This document shows positions 34,502 to 41,817 of a stretch of 64,000 nt of DNA, one piece after another. A program made the translations under genes and the position numbers. Source of the DNA: Larkinella punicea (GTDB lineage: Bacteria; Bacteroidota; Bacteroidia; Cytophagales; Spirosomataceae); NCBI RefSeq assembly GCF_003334855.1, contig NZ_QOWE01000004.1:124001-188000 (forward strand), read 5' to 3'. The notes under the pieces were generated by a model. That model saw only the letters and a program-made list of their open reading frames with translations, did not search any database and was not told where the DNA came from. Within the stretch, counting starts at the first letter, position 1, and every line of letters begins with the position of its first letter.

Positions 34502-34927
34502 TTAACTAACGGACACGCGATGGCATGCCGCCAGAATTTCGTTCATCATCTCGTTGTAACCGTCCTTCGAAACGGGCTTGGATTTCACCGAAACCGCCCC
34601 CAGTTTCAGGCACTCGTCAATCAACTCCCGGCCGACGTAGGTGGAATAAATAACGACGGCAATCTGCGCCAGCCAATCCGTAGCTTTGATGGCTGTCAGC
34701 GTTTCTTTCCCCGTCAGCTTGGGCATGTTCTGATCCAGAATGACAATATCCGGCAGTTCATCGGGCGACGTGATTCGATGCAGGTAGTCGAGCAATTCGA
34801 CCCCCGATGTTACGCCGGGCAGCAGTTCAATATCGGTGCGACTCCCTAAAAAATCAATGAAAAATTCACGGTCATCCCCATCATCTTCAGCCAGTAAGAT
34901 TTTCTTTCTGGATAGGTCAAAAGCCAT
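34502..34927 (-). CDS. Single-domain response regulator of the Kai operon
   Basis: 141-aa Rcp1/CheY-like receiver without output domain. The acidic pair lies in LLAEDDGDDREFF, the phospho-acceptor is D65 (VILDQNMPKLTG), Thr/Ser in VVIYSTYVG and Lys in VKSKPVSKDG. It starts 1 nt after the histidine kinase stop and is followed 22 nt later by glgE. The likely phosphodonor is the adjacent kinase. As it has no DNA-binding domain, any effect on transcription would require another partner. Confidence 0.9.
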   Translation of the reverse strand: MAFDLSRKKILLAEDDGDDREFFIDFLGSRTDIELLPGVTSGVELLDYLHRITSPDELPDIVILDQNMPKLTGKETLTAIKATDWLAQIAVVIYSTYVGRELIDECLKLGAVSVKSKPVSKDGYNEMMNEILAACHRVSVS

Positions 34928-34928
34928 T

Positions 34929-36209
34929 TCAAGCCGGTTTATGTTGCCTCAAAGGTAAGCTAATAATGAATGTAGAACCCATTCCTTCCTTACTTTGTGC
35001 CCTGATCCGGCCATTATGTTTATCGATAATGCGTTTGGTAACCGCCAGTCCGATGCCCGACCCTTCGTAAATATCCTTGGTGTTCAATCGCTGAAACAGC
35101 GAAAATATTTTGTCGACGTATTGTTCATCGAACCCAATCCCGTTGTCGGTAATCAAAATGGAACACATCGGTTCCTCATCCTTCGTTTCGGACTCGGCGG
35201 GGTAAGTCGCCTTGATTTCGATTACCGGCGGCTGATTGGCTTTGGAAAACTTCAGCGCGTTGCTGATCAGATTTTGGAAAACCTGCCGGATCTGCCCCTG
35301 ATTCACTTCCACTTCGGGCAATGGATCAATCTGCACACGGGCTTTTTTCTCCTGAATCCGGAGTTCAAAATCTTTCAATACCTCATTGAGCAGTTTGTTG
35401 AGATCGGTCAGAACGTAGGTATCCGAATGCGTCGATAGCCGGGAATAACTCAGGATGTCGATGATCATGGTGCGCATCCGGTTGGAAGAGTCGATAATTT
35501 TTTCCAGATACCGCACGCTGTCGATGGGCAGTTCGTCGATGTGTTTGTCTTTCAACAATTCCGAAAACATCTGGATTTTGCGCAACGGCTCCTGCAAATC
35601 GTGCGACGCCACCGACGCAAACTGCTGCAGGTCGTGGTTGCTGACTTCGAGCGCCGTGTTCATTTCCTCCAGCCGGTCGTTGTTGGACTTGAGCAGCCGC
35701 TGGGTGGCCTTCTGAACCGTGAGATCAGTTACGATGACGCTCATCGAAGTGCCGCCATCCAGTTCCAGCGTCGTTACGGAAAGCTGGCAGGGTACCTCCC
35801 TATCCGTACTAAGGATGCAGATTTCAACTTTGCGGTCTTCGGTCCACCCATCATTAAACAGGCTGTTGTAGCGGTCTTTGTATTCGGCAGGAATAAATGT
35901 ATCGAACGACAGGGCAATCACCTTCGACAGCGGCATGCCCACCATCGACGCAAATTTTGAATTGCAGTAAAGAATCAATCCTGCTTCATTCAGCGTTACC
36001 GCCCCTTCGTTCATCGTTTCGATAAACACCCGGTACGTCTGATCGGCGGTTTTGAGGCTGTAAAGTTCGTGTCCGTCCTTTCCCTGCACCACCAACGCAT
36101 CGACCTGACCCGTTCGTATGGCATGAATGGTCTCGGTGGCCTCCTCCAACTGGATCAGCAAGGCTTCGTTTTCCTGGACGAGCTGTTCGTAGGTTTTAAC
36201 CGGTTTCAT
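34929..36209 (-). CDS. PAS domain histidine kinase of the Kai operon
   Basis: 426 aa, no membrane segment, so a cytosolic sensor kinase. A short N-terminal coiled coil (about 5-30) is followed by PAS (about 55-165, with MNEGAVTLNEAGLILYCNSKFASMVG), a linker, HisKA with H203 (ASVASHDLQEPLRKIQ) and HATPase_c (NALKFSKANQP, DNGIGFDEQYVDKIF, GSGIGLAVTKRI). The N-terminus is not a KaiB-like SasA sensor domain. Its start codon overlaps the kaiB stop (TAATG), and the response regulator follows 1 nt later. It could read the state of KaiB/KaiC, which is an inference from position. Confidence 0.92.
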   Translation of the reverse strand: MKPVKTYEQLVQENEALLIQLEEATETIHAIRTGQVDALVVQGKDGHELYSLKTADQTYRVFIETMNEGAVTLNEAGLILYCNSKFASMVGMPLSKVIALSFDTFIPAEYKDRYNSLFNDGWTEDRKVEICILSTDREVPCQLSVTTLELDGGTSMSVIVTDLTVQKATQRLLKSNNDRLEEMNTALEVSNHDLQQFASVASHDLQEPLRKIQMFSELLKDKHIDELPIDSVRYLEKIIDSSNRMRTMIIDILSYSRLSTHSDTYVLTDLNKLLNEVLKDFELRIQEKKARVQIDPLPEVEVNQGQIRQVFQNLISNALKFSKANQPPVIEIKATYPAESETKDEEPMCSILITDNGIGFDEQYVDKIFSLFQRLNTKDIYEGSGIGLAVTKRIIDKHNGRIRAQSKEGMGSTFIISLPLRQHKPA

Positions 36210-36532
36210 TAACTGGTATGAGCAATGCCCAGGCCTTTAAGCACCTTTTCGGTGTCCGACATATCGCCGATCAGCCTACGCTGGGGCAAGGGCATTTTTT
36301 TTATCAATAAAGGTAAAGCAATAATCTGCTCGCTTTCGGCAAGCATTCGTTGCTGGTAGACATCAATAATTTCCAGGGTATAGTTTCCCGCAAGATACGT
36401 TTCACAAATGTGTTTCAGATTGGCAATGGCACGGATTGAATTAATCGAAGCCCCGGTTACAAACAGGCGCAATTCATACTTCTGCCCGTCGCCATCAGAA
36501 TGTATATCCGGAGTTATTACTTGCTCAATCAT
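36209..36532 (-). CDS. KaiB family protein (second copy, divergent)
   Basis: 107 aa. The thioredoxin-like KaiB fold is recognisable in KYELRLFVTGASINSIRAIANL, the central LEIIDVYQQRMLAESEQIIALPLLIKKMP and the final QRRLIGDMSDTEKVLKGLGI. It differs from canonical KaiB at several usual positions (QQRMLAE in place of NPQLAE-like, PLL in place of PTL). It overlaps the kinase gene start by one base and begins 1 nt after the first kaiB stop. Two KaiB copies in one operon suggest that one may bind KaiC and the other the kinase, which is speculation. Confidence 0.88.
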   Translation of the reverse strand: MIEQVITPDIHSDGDGQKYELRLFVTGASINSIRAIANLKHICETYLAGNYTLEIIDVYQQRMLAESEQIIALPLLIKKMPLPQRRLIGDMSDTEKVLKGLGIAHTS

Positions 36533-36533
36533 G

Positions 36534-36851
36534 CTATTTTTTTGCCGGACGAATGTTCAATCCAACCAACACTTTTTCTTCGTTCGACAAATCGCCAATA
36601 ATCTTCCGGATGGGTTCGGGCACCTTTTTAACCAGCGTCGGAATGGCCAGAATCTGGTCTCCTTCAGCCAGTTGCGGCTGAACCAGCAAGTCAATGACCT
36701 CGATGACGTACTTGTCTTTCAGATGCTCCTCACAATACCGCTTCAGATTAGCCAGCGCTGTCACGGATTTCGCCGTTTTGCCGGCAACGTAGAGTCTTAA
36801 CTCCCAAATTTCCTCTTTTGTTTCCATTCCGTTTCGGTGGCTATTGCTCAT
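36534..36851 (-). CDS. kaiB: KaiB family protein (first copy, canonical)
   Basis: 105 aa, near the usual KaiB length. The family signature is complete: [51 protein letters not shown] and [18 protein letters not shown]. In cyanobacteria KaiB binds the CI ring of KaiC after a fold switch. Its start overlaps the end of kaiC by 11 nt, so translation is coupled. An internal Met (residue 9, METKEEIW) is an alternative start. Confidence 0.93.
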   Translation of the reverse strand: MSNSHRNGMETKEEIWELRLYVAGKTAKSVTALANLKRYCEEHLKDKYVIEVIDLLVQPQLAEGDQILAIPTLVKKVPEPIRKIIGDLSNEEKVLVGLNIRPAKK

Positions 36852-38553
36852 TATGACGGTTTTTGATTAGTTGTTCCCGGTTTTTCTCCAGCACATCCTT
36901 TCGCAACTCCTCTTCCACGTAGGCTTTATTCAATTCATCCTGTACGGATTCGAACTCTTCTTTCAAGCTCGCAATCTTCGACTCCAGCACCAGGCGTTTG
37001 CGTTCGATTTCCCGGTCTTTGCGATTGACGGCGTAATCGCGTAATGCCTTGCCGGTCACTTCCTGCAATTGCTGGGCTTCCCGCGCCGAGCCCGTCAGCA
37101 CCCCCTCGGGGCTTAAAAAGACATCCACCAGATGCAAACCCTCGTCCGTAATCACAAACTCACGCACCTGATTGGAATGTTTCATGCCGCGCGACTTCAT
37201 GACGTACATGCCCCGGTTGCGTTCGCCATTCGACTCAATATCCCGCACCAGCAACCAGGCATCCACCAGCGACGAAACCCCCTCGTCCGTTTGTTCGCTC
37301 ACGATGGTGTTCAGCGAAAGCGCCGTAAACATCACCGTAATTTGCTTCGATTGCAGAAAATCGATCAGCCGAATCAGCATTGACTTCACTTCACTGACCG
37401 TACCCACCGTAATCAGGTTGGTAATAGGATCCAGCACAACCAATTGAGGATCAAATTCTTCGATCATCTTATGGATCGACACCAGGTGCATTTCCAGTCC
37501 GTTGAGCGTGGGCCGTGAAGCGTGAAATTTCAACAGACCGGCATCAATGTGCTGCTGGAGATCGAACCCGATCGAGCGCATGTTCCGGATGATCTGCTGC
37601 GGTGACTCCTCAAACGCAAAGTAAATACAACGTTCTTTCCGATTGCAGGCTTCGTGGGCAAAACTGGCGGCAATGCTCGTTTTTCCCGTGCCGGCGGTTC
37701 CCGAAACCAGAATGCTGCTGCCTCTGAAAAACCCTTTTCCCTCCAGCATTTTGTCCAGCGACGGAATTCCGGACGAAATCCGTTCCGACGTTACATCGTG
37801 CGTCAGGGTGAGCGACGTAACCGGCAACACCGAGATGCCACTCTGGTCGATCAAAAAAGGATATTCATTGGTGCCATGCATCGACCCCCGGTATTTGACG
37901 ATGCGCAAAAGCCGGGTAGAGATCTGGTTGGCAACCCGGTGGTCGAGCAGAATCACACAGTCGGAAATGTATTCTTCCAGCCCGTGGCGGGTCAGCGTGC
38001 CATCACCTTTTTCGCCGGTGATGATGGTCGTCACTTTTTTGGCTTTCAGCCATTCGAACAACCGCCGGAGTTCCGCCCGCAAGATTCCCTGATCGATCAG
38101 GCCCGAAAACAGGTTTTCGATGGTGTCCAGCACCACGCGTTTCGCCCCAATGCTGTCGATGGCGTGTCCCAGCCGGATGAAAAGACCGTCCAGATCGTAT
38201 TCGCCGGTTTCCTCAATTTCGCTCCGTTCAATCCGCACATGATCGAGTTTGATCAGCTTATCCTGCTGGAGCTGGTTCAGGTCGTAGCCGAGCGAAGCCA
38301 CGTTTAAAACCAGTTCTTCGGCTTTCTCCTCGAAGGACATAAAAACTCCGGGCTCGCCATACAGCATCGCGCCGTGAACAATGAATTCGATGGAGAATAA
38401 AGTTTTTCCGCAACCCGTTCCCCCGCAAATCAGCGTGGGCCGGTCTTTTGGTAATCCTCCGCCCGTGATTTCATCCAGACCAACAATACCGGTCAGGGCT
38501 TTGGGGAAAGAAGGAAGTGGCAGGGCAGATTTTTGGGAGGAAGTCAGGCTCAT
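36841..38553 (-). CDS. kaiC: KaiC family tandem-RecA ATPase/autokinase
   Basis: 570 aa with two KaiC domains. CI: Walker [10 protein letters not shown] (K50/T51) and catalytic pair E75/E76 ([10 protein letters not shown]). CII: Walker A GTAGTGKT (K291/T292) and E315/E316 (FAFEESPQQ). The CII phosphorylation region reads [15 protein letters not shown]: by alignment to the Synechococcus protein, T426/S431/T432 become T422/S427/S428, so autophosphorylation is possible at a Ser-Ser pair. The last ~100 residues form a charged coiled coil (for example [20 protein letters not shown]) in place of the KaiA-binding tail, and no kaiA is present. It is the first gene of the operon; the 169 nt upstream contain no gene. 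Confidence 0.95.
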   Translation of the reverse strand: MSLTSSQKSALPLPSFPKALTGIVGLDEITGGGLPKDRPTLICGGTGCGKTLFSIEFIVHGAMLYGEPGVFMSFEEKAEELVLNVASLGYDLNQLQQDKLIKLDHVRIERSEIEETGEYDLDGLFIRLGHAIDSIGAKRVVLDTIENLFSGLIDQGILRAELRRLFEWLKAKKVTTIITGEKGDGTLTRHGLEEYISDCVILLDHRVANQISTRLLRIVKYRGSMHGTNEYPFLIDQSGISVLPVTSLTLTHDVTSERISSGIPSLDKMLEGKGFFRGSSILVSGTAGTGKTSIAASFAHEACNRKERCIYFAFEESPQQIIRNMRSIGFDLQQHIDAGLLKFHASRPTLNGLEMHLVSIHKMIEEFDPQLVVLDPITNLITVGTVSEVKSMLIRLIDFLQSKQITVMFTALSLNTIVSEQTDEGVSSLVDAWLLVRDIESNGERNRGMYVMKSRGMKHSNQVREFVITDEGLHLVDVFLSPEGVLTGSAREAQQLQEVTGKALRDYAVNRKDREIERKRLVLESKIASLKEEFESVQDELNKAYVEEELRKDVLEKNREQLIKNRHNEQ

Positions 38554-38722
38554 CGATCGTGCAATTTTTCAAAACGTGTGGTGGAAAAGGGCATTCAATT
38601 TTCAAAAAACATAACCGGATTTCCCCACCGAGTGTTTAACGACCGAGCCAGAATGATTTGCTTAGAGGTCGAAAATTTAATAAAAAATCCACAAATGAGT
38701 CTTTCACCTCTCTTGTCTTCTT

Positions 38723-39910
38723 TCACAAATACCGGGTCGTGGCCGGATGAAACGTTTCCCACGAATGCAGGTATTCCTGCGTGGCCGGAATCCGGGCCAG
38801 TTTCTTGCCTTTCAGCAAACCTTCTGTGCAGACGCCGTGCCGGTTCCAAACCGACCCGGTTTCCCGGTCCCGAAATGAATCCGTCGAATCCACCGTAAAA
38901 TGCAGGACCTGGCCGTTTACGTTCCGGTTCCAGACGTGGAAGGTCGCGCTGTCGGACGCCACCATGAGCAACAGCGGTGTTCCCGCCAGACTATCGTTTG
39001 TAATTTTCTGTTTCAGTAACTGACTCCAGTCGTAAGCGCGGGCCGCCTGGTTACGCTCCACGCCCACCACCCACGATTTCGGCTTCCACGACAGACTGTC
39101 GCGCCCCGTCAGTTTCCGTTTCACTTTTCCTTTTTCGTACGGTTCCATGCTGGCATACTGCTCCTTGAAGGTCGAATCCGGCTGGAGTACCAGCGTTTCG
39201 GGATGCAGTTCGGTCCAGGCCTGCAACGTCATTTGTTCGGCCTGAAAACCGGGTAGATACTGGCCCTTCAACGGGCCGGCGATGGCTTCGCCGTTGACCT
39301 GCCGCCACCAGCTACCGGTCGTTTTGTCTTCAAACATCGCATTGAAATGATCCATGCCCACCAGCCGGAACTCTTCAATTTTGTCGCCCACCAGCGGTCG
39401 AAATACCCGGCCCGTGCGGCAAACCGTGCAGTATGTAATCATAACCGGCTCACCGCCCACCGTGTCGCGAACCTGGTGGTGATAGCCAATGAACTGGATC
39501 GGGTAAGCCCGCGCCTGCCCGTTTACAACCAGCCCCAACACCACCTTGTCGGCCGGGATTTTACTGGCCTTTAAATCCAGCATCACCGTTTCTTTTGGCT
39601 GGTAAAACATTTTTTCGGCCAGAAACCGGAAGTTGAACAGGTAAAAAACCACGCCATAAACGGCCAGCAGCGCCAGCACGACGGTTTTCCGACCCACGCG
39701 TTTCGGTGCCGCCAGCAGGCGGTAGGTCGGATACGCGATGAGCAACCAGCCCGCAATCCGAATAAACCAGCTATTCTGATGAATCCAGTAGGCAAAATCA
39801 ATCGTTTCGGCTTCCTGACTGCCCGGCATCGGCATGATGAAGTAGACTTTTGCAATTTCAGTGGCCGTCAGCAGCAGAATGCCGAGGATAAAAAGGAGCA
39901 TCGTTTTCAT
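38723..39910 (-). CDS. DUF3179 domain-containing membrane protein
   Basis: 395 aa. An N-terminal signal/anchor (LLFILGILLLTATEIAKVYFI) and two further helices (about 45-65 and 75-95) are followed by a large extracytoplasmic DUF3179 domain with VVNGQARAYPIQFIGYHHQVRDTVGGEPVMITYC and CTVCRTGRVF. Two Cys in YCTVCRTG could bind a metal or form a disulfide. The function of DUF3179 is unknown to me. It is the last gene of a long leftward series with TonB receptors and AhpD-like proteins, 26 nt after the first AhpD-like gene. Confidence 0.88.
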   Translation of the reverse strand: MKTMLLFILGILLLTATEIAKVYFIMPMPGSQEAETIDFAYWIHQNSWFIRIAGWLLIAYPTYRLLAAPKRVGRKTVVLALLAVYGVVFYLFNFRFLAEKMFYQPKETVMLDLKASKIPADKVVLGLVVNGQARAYPIQFIGYHHQVRDTVGGEPVMITYCTVCRTGRVFRPLVGDKIEEFRLVGMDHFNAMFEDKTTGSWWRQVNGEAIAGPLKGQYLPGFQAEQMTLQAWTELHPETLVLQPDSTFKEQYASMEPYEKGKVKRKLTGRDSLSWKPKSWVVGVERNQAARAYDWSQLLKQKITNDSLAGTPLLLMVASDSATFHVWNRNVNGQVLHFTVDSTDSFRDRETGSVWNRHGVCTEGLLKGKKLARIPATQEYLHSWETFHPATTRYL

Positions 39911-39936
39911 AGGAACATGGTTTTAACCCTACACTT

Positions 39937-40485
39937 TTATACTACCGGTTTTGGCATCACATACCCCAGGGTTCCCATGCGCTCGCCCATGGCTTCGTAA
40001 GCCGCCGGGTCCGTCGGGGTCAGGCTGGCCAGTCCGTCGACATACCGGTTAAACAGGCAGAACGTGGCGGCAATCAACACCGTATCGTGAATGTCGCGGT
40101 CGGTGGCCCCGTGCTGGCGAGCGTCGGCCACCAGTTCCTCCGAAACCGTGCGGGCATCCTGCTGAACGTGTTTGGCAATCGTCAGCAAGGCTTTCATCTT
40201 GTCGGAAACCGGGGCGGTTTGGTAATCCGCGATCACCTGATCGACCAGCTCTTTGTCTTTTCCCAGGAGAAACCGGGCCGCAGCCGCATGGCTCCCGGCG
40301 CAGAAATGACAGTCGTTGAGCGACGACACAAAGGTCGCGATCAGCTCGCGTTCGGCTTCGCTCAGGGGCGATTCATTTCGCAACAACGCCTGCGCCAAGG
40401 CGTACAGATGCTGGCCGGTATCGGGTCGGTACATGACCAGGCTGCGAATACCGGGAATGCCTTCAGGAACTTGAATGTGTGCCAT
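39937..40485 (-). CDS. AhpD-like carboxymuconolactone decarboxylase family protein
   Basis: 182-aa helical protein. The peroxidase-related AhpD motif is complete: ELIATFVSSLNDCHFCAGSHAA (CxxC plus His). It starts GIPGIRSLVMYRPDTGQHLYAL and has DREIHD-type segment GATDRDIHDTVLIAATFCLFNRYVDGLA. Members with this motif reduce peroxides using the cysteine pair, while others act on aromatic lactones. A close paralogue lies at 44720-45280. ATG 40485 is chosen; a longer open frame upstream runs through a palindromic repeat. Confidence 0.88.
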   Translation of the reverse strand: MAHIQVPEGIPGIRSLVMYRPDTGQHLYALAQALLRNESPLSEAERELIATFVSSLNDCHFCAGSHAAAARFLLGKDKELVDQVIADYQTAPVSDKMKALLTIAKHVQQDARTVSEELVADARQHGATDRDIHDTVLIAATFCLFNRYVDGLASLTPTDPAAYEAMGERMGTLGYVMPKPVV

Positions 40486-40503
40486 TTTTTTGATGATTTG
40501 TTT

Positions 40504-40599
40504 GCCCTGACAGCGGTTGGAAACCCTGTCAGCGGCTTTAGAATAAGCCGTAATAATACCAATCAGCCGCTGACAGGGTCTTCGACCGCTGTCAGGGCT
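40504..40599. repeat. REP-like palindrome, family B, copy 1
   Basis: Left unit 40504-40536 (GCCCTGACAGCGGTTGGAAA...) and right unit 40565-40599 are near-perfect inverted copies. Each contains two versions of CCTG(A/T)CAGCGG. The element occupies the gap between the AhpD-like gene start (19 nt away) and the MFS gene, and the right unit runs into the MFS coding sequence (last 12 codons and the stop). Confidence 0.85.
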
Positions 40600-41816
40600 G
40601 ATTGCTGTCTGGGTTTTGTGCGCCAGGTGGCAATAAAGCCAATGACGAACGTACCGGAAAAGGCAAAAATTGCCGATCCATACCCGCCCAACACCGCCAC
40701 CAGCGTACCAATAAAAAGGACCGCCGTTGCCGTCACCAGCCGACCGATGTTGAAACAAAAACCGGTGGCCCGGCCCCGCAACGGGGTGGGAAAAAGTTCG
40801 GGCAAATAGGCCGACATGGTGCCCTGGCTGATGCCGAAAAGCACGGCCAGCGTGGCCATTTCGAGATAAACAATGGGGGAAAGGGTCGTGTTCGTTTTGA
40901 AAACCACCGCGGCCATGACGAAACAGGCGGCAAAAACGAACAGCATGGTTCGCCGGTGGCCGACCCGTTTGAAAATGAAACCCGACAGGATTCCGCCCAG
41001 CACCCCCCCGCTGCCCATCAGCATCATCGATAAACCGCGCGCTTTCCGCGCATCACCCACCACCAGGCTCTGCACCCAGGTCGGCACCCACGAAAAAACC
41101 GCCCACAAACCTACCAGCATCGCCCCGAATGCCAGCGAACCCAGCCACAACGACCGGCGGTATTGCGGATCGAACAGGCTGACATTGGCATCGGCGGTTT
41201 GCTGATGAACCCGTTTCCAGCCTGCTGGTTCCTGTACCAAACCCGCAATCAAAGCGCCAACAACCAGCGGAATACCGCCGATCCAGAACGCCTGCCGCCA
41301 GTCGGAGATCAGGTTATTGACCCACCCGGACAACATAATCCCGACCGGAAAAGCCACCGCCAGAATGCCCATCGCAACAGGTCGGTTGCGCTCCGGCCAG
41401 ATTTCGGACACGATTACCGTCGTCAGCACCAACACGCCCCCGATGCCAAAACCGGTGGCAAACCGCAGCACGACGGTGAGCCAGTTGGGAGCAAAAGCCG
41501 TCAGCAGCGTACAACCGCCGTATAACACCACCGCCCCGACCAGCGACCGGACGCGGCCCAGCCGGTCGCCAAAATAGCCGAAACTCATGCCGCCCAGCAT
41601 CCAGCCATACAGAAACGTGGCCCCGACGTAGGCACTGACCCGGTCGAGTTCGGCCTGGTCGGCCTGCCCCAGCAAGTCGCGGACGACCACCGGCAGGTAG
41701 GTTGACATTAAGGTAGAAACCGTGCCGCTGAAAATATACACCAGCATACAGAGCGCAAACACCCGGCTTCGGTAGGCCGATGTCGTTGGAGCAGCCGTGA
41801 GTTGAATGGTTTCCAT
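40563..41816 (-). CDS. MFS transporter with repeat-derived C-terminal tail
   Basis: 417-aa inner-membrane transporter of the major facilitator superfamily with 12 predicted helices. MFS loop motifs are visible in MSFGYFGDRLGRVRSLVGA and GFIFKRVGHRRTMLF. The substrate is not evident; the gene lies with TonB receptors, which suggests uptake of an imported compound. ATG 41816 is chosen; it starts 1 nt after the TonB receptor stop, so they are coupled. The last residues SALTAVEDPVSG and the stop codon are encoded by the family B palindrome, so the tail is probably not original. Confidence 0.88.
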   Translation of the reverse strand: METIQLTAAPTTSAYRSRVFALCMLVYIFSGTVSTLMSTYLPVVVRDLLGQADQAELDRVSAYVGATFLYGWMLGGMSFGYFGDRLGRVRSLVGAVVLYGGCTLLTAFAPNWLTVVLRFATGFGIGGVLVLTTVIVSEIWPERNRPVAMGILAVAFPVGIMLSGWVNNLISDWRQAFWIGGIPLVVGALIAGLVQEPAGWKRVHQQTADANVSLFDPQYRRSLWLGSLAFGAMLVGLWAVFSWVPTWVQSLVVGDARKARGLSMMLMGSGGVLGGILSGFIFKRVGHRRTMLFVFAACFVMAAVVFKTNTTLSPIVYLEMATLAVLFGISQGTMSAYLPELFPTPLRGRATGFCFNIGRLVTATAVLFIGTLVAVLGGYGSAIFAFSGTFVIGFIATWRTKPRQQSALTAVEDPVSG

Positions 41817-41817
41817 C

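Noticed and set aside
34929-36209. Assignment of the kinase as SasA
   Set aside because: SasA has an N-terminal KaiB-like domain; this kinase has a coiled coil and a PAS domain instead.
36841-38722. Search for kaiA or a DNA-binding RpaA-type regulator near kaiC
   Set aside because: No such gene was found in the neighbourhood; the only regulator in the operon is a single receiver domain.
40486-40758. N-terminal extension of the AhpD-like gene at 39937
   Set aside because: The open frame runs through the palindrome and into the MFS gene; ATG 40485 gives the normal family start.
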